Virus record (IMG/VR): IMGVR_UViG_3300009085_000022
Span: 38,177 to 102,176 of that record
Reading direction: 5' to 3' (one strand)
DNA: 64,000 bases
Source: a virus
Positions within the stretch are counted from its first letter, which is position 1; the number at the start of each line of letters is the position of its first letter. Below the pieces are notes generated by a model. It made no database searches. It was given only the letters and a program-made list of their open reading frames with translations, and was not told the DNA's origin. Position numbers and translations under genes: made by a program. Below are positions 7,168 through 17,268 of this stretch, piece after piece.

Positions 7168-9618
7168 TCAGTCACATTTTGAGTAGCCACACTGCTTACA
7201 GGATGTGCACCCGCTTTCACTGACCAGACTGCCACTACTATTACAATTAGGGCACATACTATTATTACTATTATTTCCATATTTAAGATATTTTTTAAAT
7301 GTTCTAGCTATTGCTTTAGCAAAAGATGTAATATCACCTTCGGCTTTATTTAGCTGTTCTACTCCAAATTCAAGTTTAGCACCGTGTCTTAATGCCCATG
7401 ATACAACTCTTGTAAAAGCCTCTTCTTCCTGAGTCATATTGTGAGTAATATCTTCAATAACTATTTGATTATCTAATGATATTAAATCATATCTTCCGCC
7501 ATGAACCCTTCTTAAAATACCATGTTCTATAGCTACTTTATCTATCTTACCATTAACAGCAAATACCTCATAAGGCAATCCATCTAATAATCCTATAAAT
7601 ACTTTCCAAGGTCTTCCTTTAGCCATTATATTATAAACATCACAATATAAATCTTTAGGACGTTTTGGGGCATCATATTGATTAAACTTAGACTGTTGAT
7701 TTATAGTAAGTATACCTTCTCTACTTCCATCTCTATAACAAGTTATACCTTTTAATCCTTTTTCCCAAGCTACAAAATATAAATTAGATACATCTTCTTT
7801 TGTAGCAGAACTAGGTAAATTATAAGTTACACTTATACTATGATCTATCCAAGGTTGAATAACAGATTGAAGTTCAAGTTTTTTAAAAGGATCAATTTCA
7901 TGAGCAGTTGCTTTACTATAAGGAGATTCCTCTATCCAAAGCTTTACATCTTCATCTGATAATTCATCTGCTGGAGCAGACGCATGAGCAGTAATTTCTA
8001 TAAATCTTTTAAATTTAGGATGAAATACATCATACTCTTCCCACCAATCTCCTTGTTTATCTTGAATAGTTTTATTAGGATTATCAGCAGTTACTTTACG
8101 TTTTCTTTTATAAGATAATGCAAACACTGGTTCAATTCCAGAAGAAACTTTAGCTAACATAGAAATACTTCCAGTAGGAGCAATAGTTAAATTGCCTATA
8201 TTTCTACGTCCTACATGCTCATATAATCCATAAACTTCTCTCTCACCACTATCATATAAAGCAGAAAGAACTTTATTTAAATAAGGATGGTCCTTTTCTT
8301 TTTCATAATTCCATATAGGAAAGCAATCTCTTTCAGAAGCTAGAATTATAGACTCTTTATAAGAATTAATAGCTATTACTTTATTAGCCAATTCTGCAAA
8401 TTTTATAAAAGAATCATCTCCATATTTTAATCCTAATGCGGCTCCTGCATCTGCGAGTCCCATTTGACCTAATCCAGTACGTCTGCCTAATAAAAGTTTA
8501 TCATATACCTTTTGCCATAAAAGTAATTCTGTGTTTTTAGTATCCTCATCTTCTGGATCTTGTTCGATTTTATAAATAATTTTACTTATTTTTTCTGCTT
8601 CTAAATCAATAACATCATCCATTAATCTTTGTGCTAATATTACATCTTTTTCTAATGTTAATAAATCATATTTAGAATCAGGCGTAAAAGGATTTAAAAC
8701 ATAGGCATAAAGATTTATTGCAGATAATCTACAACTATCATAAGCACATAATGGAAGCTCCCCACAAGGATTTGTCGAAATAGTTTTAAATTCTTCATAA
8801 CAATCTGCAGGAGATTCAGATATTATCTTATCCCAAAACAATACTCCAGGTTCAGCCGATTTCCAAGCTTGATGAATAAGTTTATTCCATAGATCTTTTG
8901 ATTTTATTAATTTTGCAAATTGCCCACCAAAAGAATCTTTAGTTAAATAATCATCATTTATCATAGATTTCATAAATTCATCAGTGACTTTTATTGAAAT
9001 ATTAGCTCCTGTAACTTTAGTTAAATCATCTTTTAAAGTTATAAAATCTTCTATATCAGGATGATCGACGTTCATTGAAATCATTAAGGCTCCACGTCTT
9101 CCTTCTTGTGCTACTTCTCTTGTAGTATTAGAGAATCTACTTGCAAAAGACACTGCACCAGTAGAGCTATTTGCTGCATTATTAACTTTAGAACGCTTTG
9201 GGCGTAGGGTGGAAATATCTATTCCTACCCCACCCCTGCGTTTCATTAATTGAGCTAATTCTTGATCAGCTTTAAATATACCACCATAACTATCTTTTGG
9301 AGAATCTACTACAAAACAATTCCCAAGAGTAGAAAGAGTAGTACCGTTACCTATACCAAATAAACAGGAACCTCCTAAAACAAATTTATTATAATCTTTA
9401 AGAAATTCATAAATAACATCATAAGCTATAGGATTAGGATATTTTTGTTCTATTCTAGCTAATTCTTTAGCTATTCTTTTAATTGTGTCATCAGGTGATA
9501 ATTCCAAAAAATTATCTTCATTAGTTTTTAATGCATATTTATCCAACCACACATTAGCTATTAGTTCATCTTTAAAATAATCTAATGCTTTTTTCTCAAC
9601 TTCACTTTTTTTATACAT
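7168..9618 (-). CDS. nrdJ: Adenosylcobalamin-dependent (class II) ribonucleotide reductase
   Basis: The 816-aa enzyme reduces ribonucleotides to deoxyribonucleotides for phage DNA synthesis. Visible landmarks are the active-site cysteine segment GNCFVV near residue 98, RRGGVGID near 125, the NPCGE loop near 277, GQMGLADAGAALG near 385 and APTGSISMLA near 480. The C-terminal 30 residues are a zinc ribbon with the redox cysteines (CPNC...CTSCKQCGYSKC). No glycyl-radical motif and no small NrdB-type subunit nearby argue for class II, so the host must supply or take up B12. Confidence 0.92.
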   Translation of the reverse strand: MYKKSEVEKKALDYFKDELIANVWLDKYALKTNEDNFLELSPDDTIKRIAKELARIEQKYPNPIAYDVIYEFLKDYNKFVLGGSCLFGIGNGTTLSTLGNCFVVDSPKDSYGGIFKADQELAQLMKRRGGVGIDISTLRPKRSKVNNAANSSTGAVSFASRFSNTTREVAQEGRRGALMISMNVDHPDIEDFITLKDDLTKVTGANISIKVTDEFMKSMINDDYLTKDSFGGQFAKLIKSKDLWNKLIHQAWKSAEPGVLFWDKIISESPADCYEEFKTISTNPCGELPLCAYDSCRLSAINLYAYVLNPFTPDSKYDLLTLEKDVILAQRLMDDVIDLEAEKISKIIYKIEQDPEDEDTKNTELLLWQKVYDKLLLGRRTGLGQMGLADAGAALGLKYGDDSFIKFAELANKVIAINSYKESIILASERDCFPIWNYEKEKDHPYLNKVLSALYDSGEREVYGLYEHVGRRNIGNLTIAPTGSISMLAKVSSGIEPVFALSYKRKRKVTADNPNKTIQDKQGDWWEEYDVFHPKFKRFIEITAHASAPADELSDEDVKLWIEESPYSKATAHEIDPFKKLELQSVIQPWIDHSISVTYNLPSSATKEDVSNLYFVAWEKGLKGITCYRDGSREGILTINQQSKFNQYDAPKRPKDLYCDVYNIMAKGRPWKVFIGLLDGLPYEVFAVNGKIDKVAIEHGILRRVHGGRYDLISLDNQIVIEDITHNMTQEEEAFTRVVSWALRHGAKLEFGVEQLNKAEGDITSFAKAIARTFKKYLKYGNNSNNSMCPNCNSSGSLVSESGCTSCKQCGYSKCD

Positions 9619-9627
9619 AATATTAAA

Positions 9628-10719
9628 TTAATATACTAAATTTTTATTCTTAGTTATTGTAGCATGAACCATTATCTCTCCATTGCACTTTTGTAAATCT
9701 AAAGGTGCAATATTTGTCTCTCCTAAATCAAATTGCCTTAAATAAATTTCTGCAGCTTCTAATACATCTAATAAAGCTGGTATGTCCCAATAACCATCTT
9801 GAATTCCCCATTCATGGAATTCTCTATGGCAAGTTTCAGACATTTTAGCAATAATAGGATATTTTGGCACTAATCTACTTATATAAAGAAATCTAAATAA
9901 ATCAACTGTATAAAAATCAAAAGATGGTAACTTATCTATAATTTTAGTTAATCCTTCTTTATATATTACCCCTTGATATCCATATTTATATTTATATAAA
10001 GCTGTTTTAACAAAGTTTCTAGGATAATCAGAACCGGTTTTAATATCCCAAGGGGAGATAATCTTATTATTATGATCAATATAGATAATATCAATTTTAG
10101 ATTTAAAGTTCATTCCTTCTAAATCAAATTTTATCTTAAATTGATATATTATTTCTACATTGTTCTGTTTTTGTTCATCTTTTGATATAAATAGATGTTT
10201 AGACCAAGGATGATTTCTTAACACTTCGGCTATATTATAAGCTTCAGTATACATACTCGAAGAAATAATTAATTTATCTCTATTATCTTCAAATATTTTT
10301 ATGTACTCTGAACATTCTGCTAATAATTTTTGCTTTTTAGTATCAACTTTCCAATTAACAGAAGAACCTGTTATATTATAAATATCTTCAATTTGATCAT
10401 TAGTTAAATTATTTAAATCCGCCCCCAATCCATTATCTAAAATATAAGTAGAAATTTTTAAAAATTGTTCAGAAGGTTTTAAATCATTTACTAATATTTT
10501 AGAATCAACAGATTCAGGTTCAGTTAACATAATATCAACGACAGACCCAAAATTAAAGTATTCTTTTTCTTCATGTTTTTGTTCTTGTATTAGAACTTCA
10601 GGATTATCATAAACATCTTTTATTCTGGAGTATGATAAACAATTTGATGCTTTATACTCTATATCATCTTTAAAAGATTCTTGTAATTGTAATAAACCAT
10701 ACGGTACAGATTCTTCCAT
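9628..10719 (-). CDS. PD-(D/E)XK exonuclease
   Basis: A 363-aa protein of the RecB/Cas4/RecE-like nuclease type. The N-terminal LSYSRIKDVYDNP is the common SxSxLK-type motif, EYFNFGSVVDIML matches the F-G-x-x-x-D/H segment, and the catalytic core is KSKIDIIY followed by ISPWDIKT near residues 220-240 (D...D-x-K). A late YKYGYQGVIYKEG gives the conserved Q-x-x-x-Y. It would resect DNA ends in recombination or replication. It lies between the reductase and UDG genes. Confidence 0.8.
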   Translation of the reverse strand: MEESVPYGLLQLQESFKDDIEYKASNCLSYSRIKDVYDNPEVLIQEQKHEEKEYFNFGSVVDIMLTEPESVDSKILVNDLKPSEQFLKISTYILDNGLGADLNNLTNDQIEDIYNITGSSVNWKVDTKKQKLLAECSEYIKIFEDNRDKLIISSSMYTEAYNIAEVLRNHPWSKHLFISKDEQKQNNVEIIYQFKIKFDLEGMNFKSKIDIIYIDHNNKIISPWDIKTGSDYPRNFVKTALYKYKYGYQGVIYKEGLTKIIDKLPSFDFYTVDLFRFLYISRLVPKYPIIAKMSETCHREFHEWGIQDGYWDIPALLDVLEAAEIYLRQFDLGETNIAPLDLQKCNGEIMVHATITKNKNLVY

Positions 10720-10733
10720 TTTTCAGTTATTAT

Positions 10734-10988
10734 TTATATGTTATTATCTATATAAGAAGATATAATTGCATCAAGTTCAATAGCATATCTACGTTTATCT
10801 TCATCAATTATTTTTAAATTAAAATAAATATCAGAATCTAATTCATAGATTATATTTTCTACTTTAATTCTTAATGGATGAGGATTTCCAGTTACAAAAT
10901 TACTAAATTCTTTTGAATTATTAGCATCTTCATCAAATATTTTTCTATATAATGTTTTAATATAATTTATATTATCTTCTTCTAGCAT
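10734..10988 (-). CDS. Hypothetical protein, 84 aa
   Basis: An acidic, Asn- and Asp-rich protein (EEDNINYIKTLYRKIFDEDANNSKE). The intergenic gaps are short on both sides. No recognisable domain. Confidence 0.6.
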   Translation of the reverse strand: MLEEDNINYIKTLYRKIFDEDANNSKEFSNFVTGNPHPLRIKVENIIYELDSDIYFNLKIIDEDKRRYAIELDAIISSYIDNNI

Positions 10989-10991
10989 ATA

Positions 10992-11681
10992 TTACCATAT
11001 TATATGAATATTATTAAATTTTAATAAATGTTCTCTTATTTTTACAAAATGATCACAATCCCATTCTACATTTTTATAAGCAGAATTAATAGGATGAGAA
11101 CTTGTAAGTATAGTATTAGAAACTGGGTAAATATCTCCTATAAAATTTTTAGCGTGTCCGCCCCATAAACAATAAGTTATTCCAGAATTAGTATAACTCA
11201 ATTTTTGTAATAGTTTTTTTGTAAAAACTGACCATAATTTTATATGACTTCCAGGTTTACCTTCTTCTACTGTTAAAGCTGTATTTAATAATAGTATACC
11301 TTGATTAGCCCATTTTTTTAATGATGGATCAAAATCAAAATTATGGCCATGATAAATAGTTTTACTTACGGTATCTTTTACAATTTGTAAAGAAGCACTT
11401 AGTATAGGAGTACGAGATTCATTAGCCAGTGCAATTCCTGTTGCAGACCCATTATAATATGGATCTTGCAACAAGATTACAACTGATAAATTTCTATAAG
11501 GGCACTCTTTAAAAGCTCTAAATACATTCTTTTGTTCTGGGTAAATTTTAGGACCCATATTATCTTTAGTAAATTTATAATATTCATTTACTGTATTTAA
11601 ATTTACAATAATTTCGTTATCACTAAAAATAGTTTGGAAAAACGGTTCCCAATCTCCTACCAAATCTGTTAATGTGGTCAT
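10992..11681 (-). CDS. ung: Uracil-DNA glycosylase, family 1
   Basis: The 229-aa protein removes uracil from DNA. The water-activating loop reads LLQDPYYNGSATGIALAN near residue 80 (usual GQDPYHGPGQAHG), LLNTALTVEEGKPGSH is the conserved NxxLTV segment, and SSHPINSAY near 205 corresponds to HPSPLS with the catalytic His. The Gln-Asp-Pro-Tyr core is kept while His after Tyr is replaced by Tyr. UDGs are common in crAss-like phages. The gene overlaps the amidoligase gene upstream by 4 nt. Confidence 0.9.
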   Translation of the reverse strand: MTTLTDLVGDWEPFFQTIFSDNEIIVNLNTVNEYYKFTKDNMGPKIYPEQKNVFRAFKECPYRNLSVVILLQDPYYNGSATGIALANESRTPILSASLQIVKDTVSKTIYHGHNFDFDPSLKKWANQGILLLNTALTVEEGKPGSHIKLWSVFTKKLLQKLSYTNSGITYCLWGGHAKNFIGDIYPVSNTILTSSHPINSAYKNVEWDCDHFVKIREHLLKFNNIHIIW

Positions 11682-13135
11682 ACAAAAGGTGTTAGTGTAT
11701 ATAAATCTTTGTTTGAATGCTCCATAAGTATTTCAGCTTCTCCTACATTATCTTGCCTTTTAGAATAATGTTTTTTTCTTTCTTCAATGTATCTAATTAA
11801 AATATTAGAAACTTCATCAGGATAGAACTCTGTTAAAATAATTTTTAAATTTATAGGAGATATATCCTTTAATTCAGTAGTTCCTAATAAAGTTTGATAC
11901 TTTTTAGCATAAGCAAGAATAGCCATTGTAATATAAATCCAATTAATTACTTTTTGGTCATTCATTGTAGGCACATGACACCGAAACTCAATAGTCTCTT
12001 TTTTACCCCATAATAAAGGTACAAGATTAAGCCAATAGTATCTACTGTTAACTTCCCATTTGTGTTGACCATCTCTATCTAAAGGATGTTGTCCTGTTGG
12101 AAATCTGCCTGAAAATTCATTACCAGAGCTTAACCAGTGATAAATCACTTTAAAGATTTCATTAGTATCTGTTAAAGTAGCTCCTAAATTTGGTAATGGA
12201 TTACAATAAGATTTTCTTTTAAAGTTAGAAGTGTCTACATAATAGTAAGGAAATAATTTGTAAATTTCATCTTCAATTAATTGACCTAATCTGAATATAG
12301 ATACTATACCCTTTACAGTTTTTGGATAACCGCCTAAATGTATATGTAATGATTCTAAAGGAGAGCAACTACAGTATTTAAAAAGTAGTTTACAATTCTT
12401 TTTTATAGCTTGTATACCTTCTTTACCAAATAAAGGAATTGTTACATATTCAAATCCTGATATACTACCATCTTTACAAGCGATTAAACCATTAGGTTTT
12501 AATAAATTTTCAGGTATAGCACCTTTTTCAGTTTCAAATTCAACACCAAAAGTAAATCCTAGTTTCTCGATTAATTTATAATTATCAGATAATAAACTAT
12601 CTCCAACAAAGTTTTCTTTAAAATATTTAGAAAATTCTGCAATAAGATTATCACTATTATAATTTAAGGGAAAAGAATAGTAATTGTCTTTTCTAGGTTT
12701 TAACTTTATATTAAATTCTTTAGGAATATTAGCTTCTGTTGTACAGTAATAATAGCCATTTAACCCTTCAGCAATATTAGGAATCTTATTTACAATATCT
12801 ATACTTAAAATAGTTCTAAGTTTACCTTGAATGAAAATCTTAGTATTACGTAATCTATTTGAAGTAAATTTTCCAAAAGTGATTCCTTCATCCCAAGTCC
12901 AATCTACAATTCCTTCTACTACTCTTTCGTTATTATTTAAAAGTTTCCAGAGATTGTATTCATAATCATAAAAAATATATCCACTATTTACCCTGTACCA
13001 CTTATCATTTATTAAAAAGCATTGTTTATTTTTAATATAAAAATTGCCTTTAATAAACCTACATTCCTTTCGGATTGCTGGTGTACCATCATAAGTTTTT
13101 ATCAACTGCTCCATAGCTTCAATTAAATACTTCAT
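11678..13135 (-). CDS. Amidoligase (COOH-NH2 ligase, glutamine-synthetase-like fold)
   Basis: A 485-aa protein. The ATP- and metal-binding strand FTFGVEFETEKG near residue 205, SLHIHLGGYP near 270 and the late TIEFRCHVPTMN near 390 are the signature of putative amidoligase enzymes. This family is predicted to form peptide-like amide bonds using ATP. The first 190 residues look like a separate beta-rich domain. It opens the amide-bond gene cluster: its end overlaps UDG and its start overlaps the class II amidotransferase by 17 nt. The substrate is unknown. Confidence 0.8.
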   Translation of the reverse strand: MKYLIEAMEQLIKTYDGTPAIRKECRFIKGNFYIKNKQCFLINDKWYRVNSGYIFYDYEYNLWKLLNNNERVVEGIVDWTWDEGITFGKFTSNRLRNTKIFIQGKLRTILSIDIVNKIPNIAEGLNGYYYCTTEANIPKEFNIKLKPRKDNYYSFPLNYNSDNLIAEFSKYFKENFVGDSLLSDNYKLIEKLGFTFGVEFETEKGAIPENLLKPNGLIACKDGSISGFEYVTIPLFGKEGIQAIKKNCKLLFKYCSCSPLESLHIHLGGYPKTVKGIVSIFRLGQLIEDEIYKLFPYYYVDTSNFKRKSYCNPLPNLGATLTDTNEIFKVIYHWLSSGNEFSGRFPTGQHPLDRDGQHKWEVNSRYYWLNLVPLLWGKKETIEFRCHVPTMNDQKVINWIYITMAILAYAKKYQTLLGTTELKDISPINLKIILTEFYPDEVSNILIRYIEERKKHYSKRQDNVGEAEILMEHSNKDLYTLTPFV

Positions 13136-15134
13136 AATTTACTTCTTTTTCTAATAAAGTTGCTAAAGTTTTTTTACAGGCATTACAATCAGTACAACTA
13201 TGAAATGTAAAATGATTTTTATGCTCACAAGTTGAACACGCTCCTCTTACAGAATTTGTAAAATCTCTTAGAAAATGGATTAACATTAACTGTATACTCT
13301 TTTCGTCTTTTAAACTAGATGTAGCTAATAAAATATTTTGAAAAGGTGAAAAAGGATTATCCATATTCTCTAAGTTATATAATCTGTATCCTACTATATA
13401 TTCACTAGTTTTTGTAACACTCATTTTACAATCACTAAAATACAAATTTACTAGTCCTTGATCATCACTGGAATGTGTAGCTGTTTTACTTTCTTTTTTA
13501 GTGTCTATTATAGAAACTAAATCTCCTTTATCAAAAGTATATTCTTTATTTGAAAACAAAGGAGCAAAAGATCCAGTATAGTACATATCAAAACTATCTT
13601 CTTTATTAAAATGATCACGACAATCTTGTTCCCCATATGTATCAGTTAAAGATACAGTAGGATAAGCTGAATATTTAGTTATTTTTGAGGTAAAATCTTG
13701 TTCCTCGCTTTCTAAATAAATAGGATTTTGTTTTAAATCCATCATAAAATCTTCATGGATTTTTAATGCTTTTTTATAGGCAAGTATACCATCCATCATA
13801 ATACCTTCAATAAAATAATAGATTTTTAATATAGCAATATCTTTAGTATACCTACCAGGAATTGCTCCTAGTACGTTTAAAGGATATATACCATGCATTA
13901 ATCCTTTATTCATCCAGAATCTACCTTTATTAAAGACAGCTCTTTTTAATCCTTTAGTAAGAAAATCATTATTTATTTCAGCTTGTAATCTAACTGGCTC
14001 ATCTATATGAAGTTTTCTAATAAAAATATGCAGATTTTTATGAAATTCCGCAATTCTTTCTAAATTATCGTGTCTTCCTATTACATTATATTTAGTTGGT
14101 ATTGCCGGTAATGAATTTTTACCTTCACTATATTTAAAAGGTAAATCATCCCAATCTTTATGATTTGCAAATCCAAAATGTGCATATAAATTTCTATGCT
14201 TATTCCAATTAATTGAATTATCCTTATATTTAGTTTTATCGTATACGTAAGGAGTATTCTGCAAACAGTTAGACCTATCTATTAAATTATTGCCAACTAA
14301 TATTCCTTGTTTAAAAACAAATAAAGTATTTGTAGCAAGATCTATAATAAATTCATTAGTACCTCCTATAAATTTTAAAGATTCTTCTATTGAAGAAAAA
14401 TAAATATTATTAGGCCCGATTGTCCAGGTAAATAAGGGACGTTCTTCTGAAACTACTTTAGAATAATCTTGTGCTTTGGATTCGCCTTTAAATATATAAG
14501 TTTTGCCAGTAATATGATTTTGCCAAACAAGGGCAGCAGTTCCAACATATTTAGTTAAAACATCGTGATTACCATAAAATAAGATACTTAACAATACTTT
14601 AGAATCATTATGGTCTTCTAAAGAGATACCATAACTAGTAGCTAATTCTTTATAATTATCAATAGTTCCATTATGAATGCCAGAAAAAACAATATCATCA
14701 TTTTGTAAATCTTTAATAGCTTTTTTTAAATGAGTATCCTTAATGGCTTTCATATTAAGATCTTTCTTTCTAAGAATTATAGGTTGAGCATACATATCTG
14801 CTTTACCGCCAGAAGAGGCTTTTCTACTATGTCCTAATACAGTATTACTAATAATAGGTACAGTAGGGCTTTTAACTTCTTGTACAAATTCATTATAAGT
14901 TTTTAATTTATCTAACCCATATTCACAAGAATTGTTAAACACTCTACCACAAGCATCACCCCCTCTTTTATCATTAATATACCCTAAAATATTAAATTTA
15001 TCCCATGAAAAATTAGTATTAGGATCTGTACCAATAAACCCAAATAGTCCACAACCATATATAATATAAGGGTCATTAGTAACAAAAAAGTTAATAATAC
15101 CTATTATCCATATTAATATTAATAATATTTTCAT
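13119..15134 (-). CDS. Class II glutamine amidotransferase with hydrophobic N-terminus
   Basis: A 671-aa protein. CGLFGFIG gives the catalytic N-terminal cysteine of Ntn-type amidotransferases, GHSRKASSGG and SGIHNGTIDNYKEL are the glutamine-binding loops, and DHNDSKVLLSIL follows as in GlmS/Asn-synthetase domains. Oddly, about 28 mostly hydrophobic residues (MKILLILIWIIGIINFF...) precede the cysteine and no in-frame ATG lies next to it. A processed leader or propeptide is needed for activity. The C-terminal 350 residues have several cysteines (CSTCEH...CTDCNAC). It would supply ammonia to the neighbouring ligases. Confidence 0.85.
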   Translation of the reverse strand: MKILLILIWIIGIINFFVTNDPYIIYGCGLFGFIGTDPNTNFSWDKFNILGYINDKRGGDACGRVFNNSCEYGLDKLKTYNEFVQEVKSPTVPIISNTVLGHSRKASSGGKADMYAQPIILRKKDLNMKAIKDTHLKKAIKDLQNDDIVFSGIHNGTIDNYKELATSYGISLEDHNDSKVLLSILFYGNHDVLTKYVGTAALVWQNHITGKTYIFKGESKAQDYSKVVSEERPLFTWTIGPNNIYFSSIEESLKFIGGTNEFIIDLATNTLFVFKQGILVGNNLIDRSNCLQNTPYVYDKTKYKDNSINWNKHRNLYAHFGFANHKDWDDLPFKYSEGKNSLPAIPTKYNVIGRHDNLERIAEFHKNLHIFIRKLHIDEPVRLQAEINNDFLTKGLKRAVFNKGRFWMNKGLMHGIYPLNVLGAIPGRYTKDIAILKIYYFIEGIMMDGILAYKKALKIHEDFMMDLKQNPIYLESEEQDFTSKITKYSAYPTVSLTDTYGEQDCRDHFNKEDSFDMYYTGSFAPLFSNKEYTFDKGDLVSIIDTKKESKTATHSSDDQGLVNLYFSDCKMSVTKTSEYIVGYRLYNLENMDNPFSPFQNILLATSSLKDEKSIQLMLIHFLRDFTNSVRGACSTCEHKNHFTFHSCTDCNACKKTLATLLEKEVNYEVFN

Positions 15135-15997
15135 AAATCTTTAATTTCATTAAATGTTTGTTTCAAATTTTCATAATTTTTAAAAGATTGTAAAAGACTT
15201 TTAAATAGAAGTTTCATATCTGATATTAAATCTGATGTGATATAGGATTTATTATACAAGACATACAAATCTTCTTTAGTACATAGATTGATAAAACTTT
15301 CTATTTTCATAACTTGATCCCATACCCAAGATAAATGTTGTTCCTGGGTGTAATAGCTACTTAAAGTTCTACATTCTACTCCATATGTTTTACTTCTGAT
15401 AACTCCCCATCTGCCATATGTTTTAATTCTTTCTATCTCAGGTTTAATTTCATGTGACGGTATAGTAAGAAATAAATCAAATAATCTTCCTATCATAATA
15501 TCAGTATATATTTTACCATCATTTCCTTTAAGTATGGGCTCATCATATCCTATATGAATATGAAATCCAGCTACTCTAAATTTATAATTATCTAAACGAG
15601 GAGTTGCTTTAGTTTCAAATCCAGTATACATATTACTTAACCAGGTATCAATAACTGTAGAACAACCAAAATCACAAGCTTCTCTGGTTTTAAGATACCT
15701 TTTAGCAAAATATTCTACACCATTAGGAGATAATGAATATCCTACTGGAGTTACTTTATCACTAAAATATTTTCTTATTTTAACCATATTACTTACAAAT
15801 TCTTGTCTTGTATAAGCTTTTGGGATATTACCTTCAAAAGAAATATTATCTAATTGTTCAAAATATCCTTCTCCTAATTCATTAATAGCTGAAGGATTAT
15901 CTTTAGTTCCTTTTGCAAATAAAGTTGCCGGAAAAGGTTGTCCTTTTGGGTCATACACGAAAAATTCAGGATCAGATCCTAATGTTATAAACTTCAT
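15131..15997 (-). CDS. Phage-type COOH-NH2 ligase (amidoligase type 2)
   Basis: A 288-aa protein starting MKFITLGSDPEFFVYDPKG, the hallmark GSDPEF strand of the phage COOH-NH2 ligase family. Further family features are NISFEGNIP near residue 52, GFHIHIGYDEP near 147 and GVECRTLSS near 205. The fold is that of glutamine synthetase / glutamate-cysteine ligase, predicted to join a carboxylate and an amine with ATP. It is coupled by 4-nt overlaps to the class II amidotransferase and to the gene upstream, so the three are made together. Confidence 0.85.
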   Translation of the reverse strand: MKFITLGSDPEFFVYDPKGQPFPATLFAKGTKDNPSAINELGEGYFEQLDNISFEGNIPKAYTRQEFVSNMVKIRKYFSDKVTPVGYSLSPNGVEYFAKRYLKTREACDFGCSTVIDTWLSNMYTGFETKATPRLDNYKFRVAGFHIHIGYDEPILKGNDGKIYTDIMIGRLFDLFLTIPSHEIKPEIERIKTYGRWGVIRSKTYGVECRTLSSYYTQEQHLSWVWDQVMKIESFINLCTKEDLYVLYNKSYITSDLISDMKLLFKSLLQSFKNYENLKQTFNEIKDL

Positions 15998-17268
15998 AGT
16001 TCATCAATATTAAAATTAGATTTTTTATACCTTCTTATTCTTTCATCATCTCCTTTAATAAAGAAAAAATCATCCTGTTCTGATTCTATTGAATACGTAC
16101 TTTTTAATTTTAAATTGATAAACCTTGTAAGTTTTTCTGGTTTTAAAGTTAAAATATTAACAGAACCTAATATAATTTTACATAATTCTTCAATATTCTC
16201 ATTCTTATATAAAGCAATGATTTTATTTTGTATTACTGGAGAATAGTTTTGTTGTAATTTACGAAAAAAATCATTAGAAGAATCACTTGAATAATTTTTA
16301 ATAAGTTTTTCAAATTTTTCTTTAGATAGTAGTTTAAAACGCCTTACTCCAGTTAGCCACCAATACTCATATATACTAAATCCCATTTGAGCTATTAATA
16401 TAGCATTCCAGAAATATAAATCAGGTTTAAGTTCTTTTACTCTATAATACTGATTTACAAAAATATTTAATTCTGGAGAAATTCCAGCTCTAATAAAATG
16501 ATGTATTAGGTAGCTTTCTAAAGAATAAGTTCTTTTAGTATGTAATACTTTTAATATTATACGATCATGAAGTTCAGTACTCTGAAAAAGAATTTGTGAT
16601 GTTAAATACTTTTCATTAGAATATAAAATTTCTTTTACATATTGATAAAAATTATCACCATTTATGTTAATTTCAGATAGATAAATATAAACCTCGTTAC
16701 TATAATTATTTTTAAAAAAACTTCGATATCTGCTTTTTTTATCAAGTAAATTTTTAATTTTTAGATTATTAAGATAATATTCAAAAGCTTCTAAAATAGT
16801 AATAGGTTTTACCAAAGTTTTATATACTTGTAAAAAGTCCTCTAATATAAAATATAAATCAATAATTTCATAATTATCTTTTGTTTTTAAAGTAATCAGT
16901 TTACCTGTTTCATTGCTAAAATTAGTATATTCTAAATGTTTTGATTTATGATGATCACTACTTGGAACAAGATTTTCTTTTAATTCAAGATAAGAACTTT
17001 CTGGTAAAATTTCAAGATCTAATGTTGGAAAATTAGGTTTAAGTTCTTCTATCCAACGTGTAAAATCTTCTCTATTAACTCCTAAAGGTAAAATATAAAA
17101 CCAGTTCGATTTAGTATTTCTAACTTCTCTGGTACAGGATATACTATCATAAGTATATCTAGTACCTTTTTTTAAAGAAGTTTCTTTAGTTTTTATATAA
17201 TCTAAATATATTGTACTTTTATATCTTTGATATGTACAGTCTAATGGATCATATACAAGTTTATGCAT
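15994..17268 (-). CDS. Unknown protein inside the amidoligase cluster, 424 aa
   Basis: No family was recognised. The N-terminus (MHKLVYDPLDCTYQRYK) is followed by a helical, Tyr-, Asn- and Lys-rich body with YEYWWLTGVRRFKLL near residue 300. It overlaps its two neighbours, an amidoligase and an ATP-grasp gene, by 4 and 8 nt. This places it in the same functional cluster, perhaps as the protein that is modified or as a scaffold for the ligases. That role is inference from position alone. Confidence 0.65.
   Translation of the reverse strand: MHKLVYDPLDCTYQRYKSTIYLDYIKTKETSLKKGTRYTYDSISCTREVRNTKSNWFYILPLGVNREDFTRWIEELKPNFPTLDLEILPESSYLELKENLVPSSDHHKSKHLEYTNFSNETGKLITLKTKDNYEIIDLYFILEDFLQVYKTLVKPITILEAFEYYLNNLKIKNLLDKKSRYRSFFKNNYSNEVYIYLSEININGDNFYQYVKEILYSNEKYLTSQILFQSTELHDRIILKVLHTKRTYSLESYLIHHFIRAGISPELNIFVNQYYRVKELKPDLYFWNAILIAQMGFSIYEYWWLTGVRRFKLLSKEKFEKLIKNYSSDSSNDFFRKLQQNYSPVIQNKIIALYKNENIEELCKIILGSVNILTLKPEKLTRFINLKLKSTYSIESEQDDFFFIKGDDERIRRYKKSNFNIDEL

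Noticed and set aside
7149-7280. Membrane-helix extension of the small zinc-finger gene
   Set aside because: The extension lies wholly over the end of the reductase gene in another frame. The ATG at 7148 after the reductase stop has a better leader.
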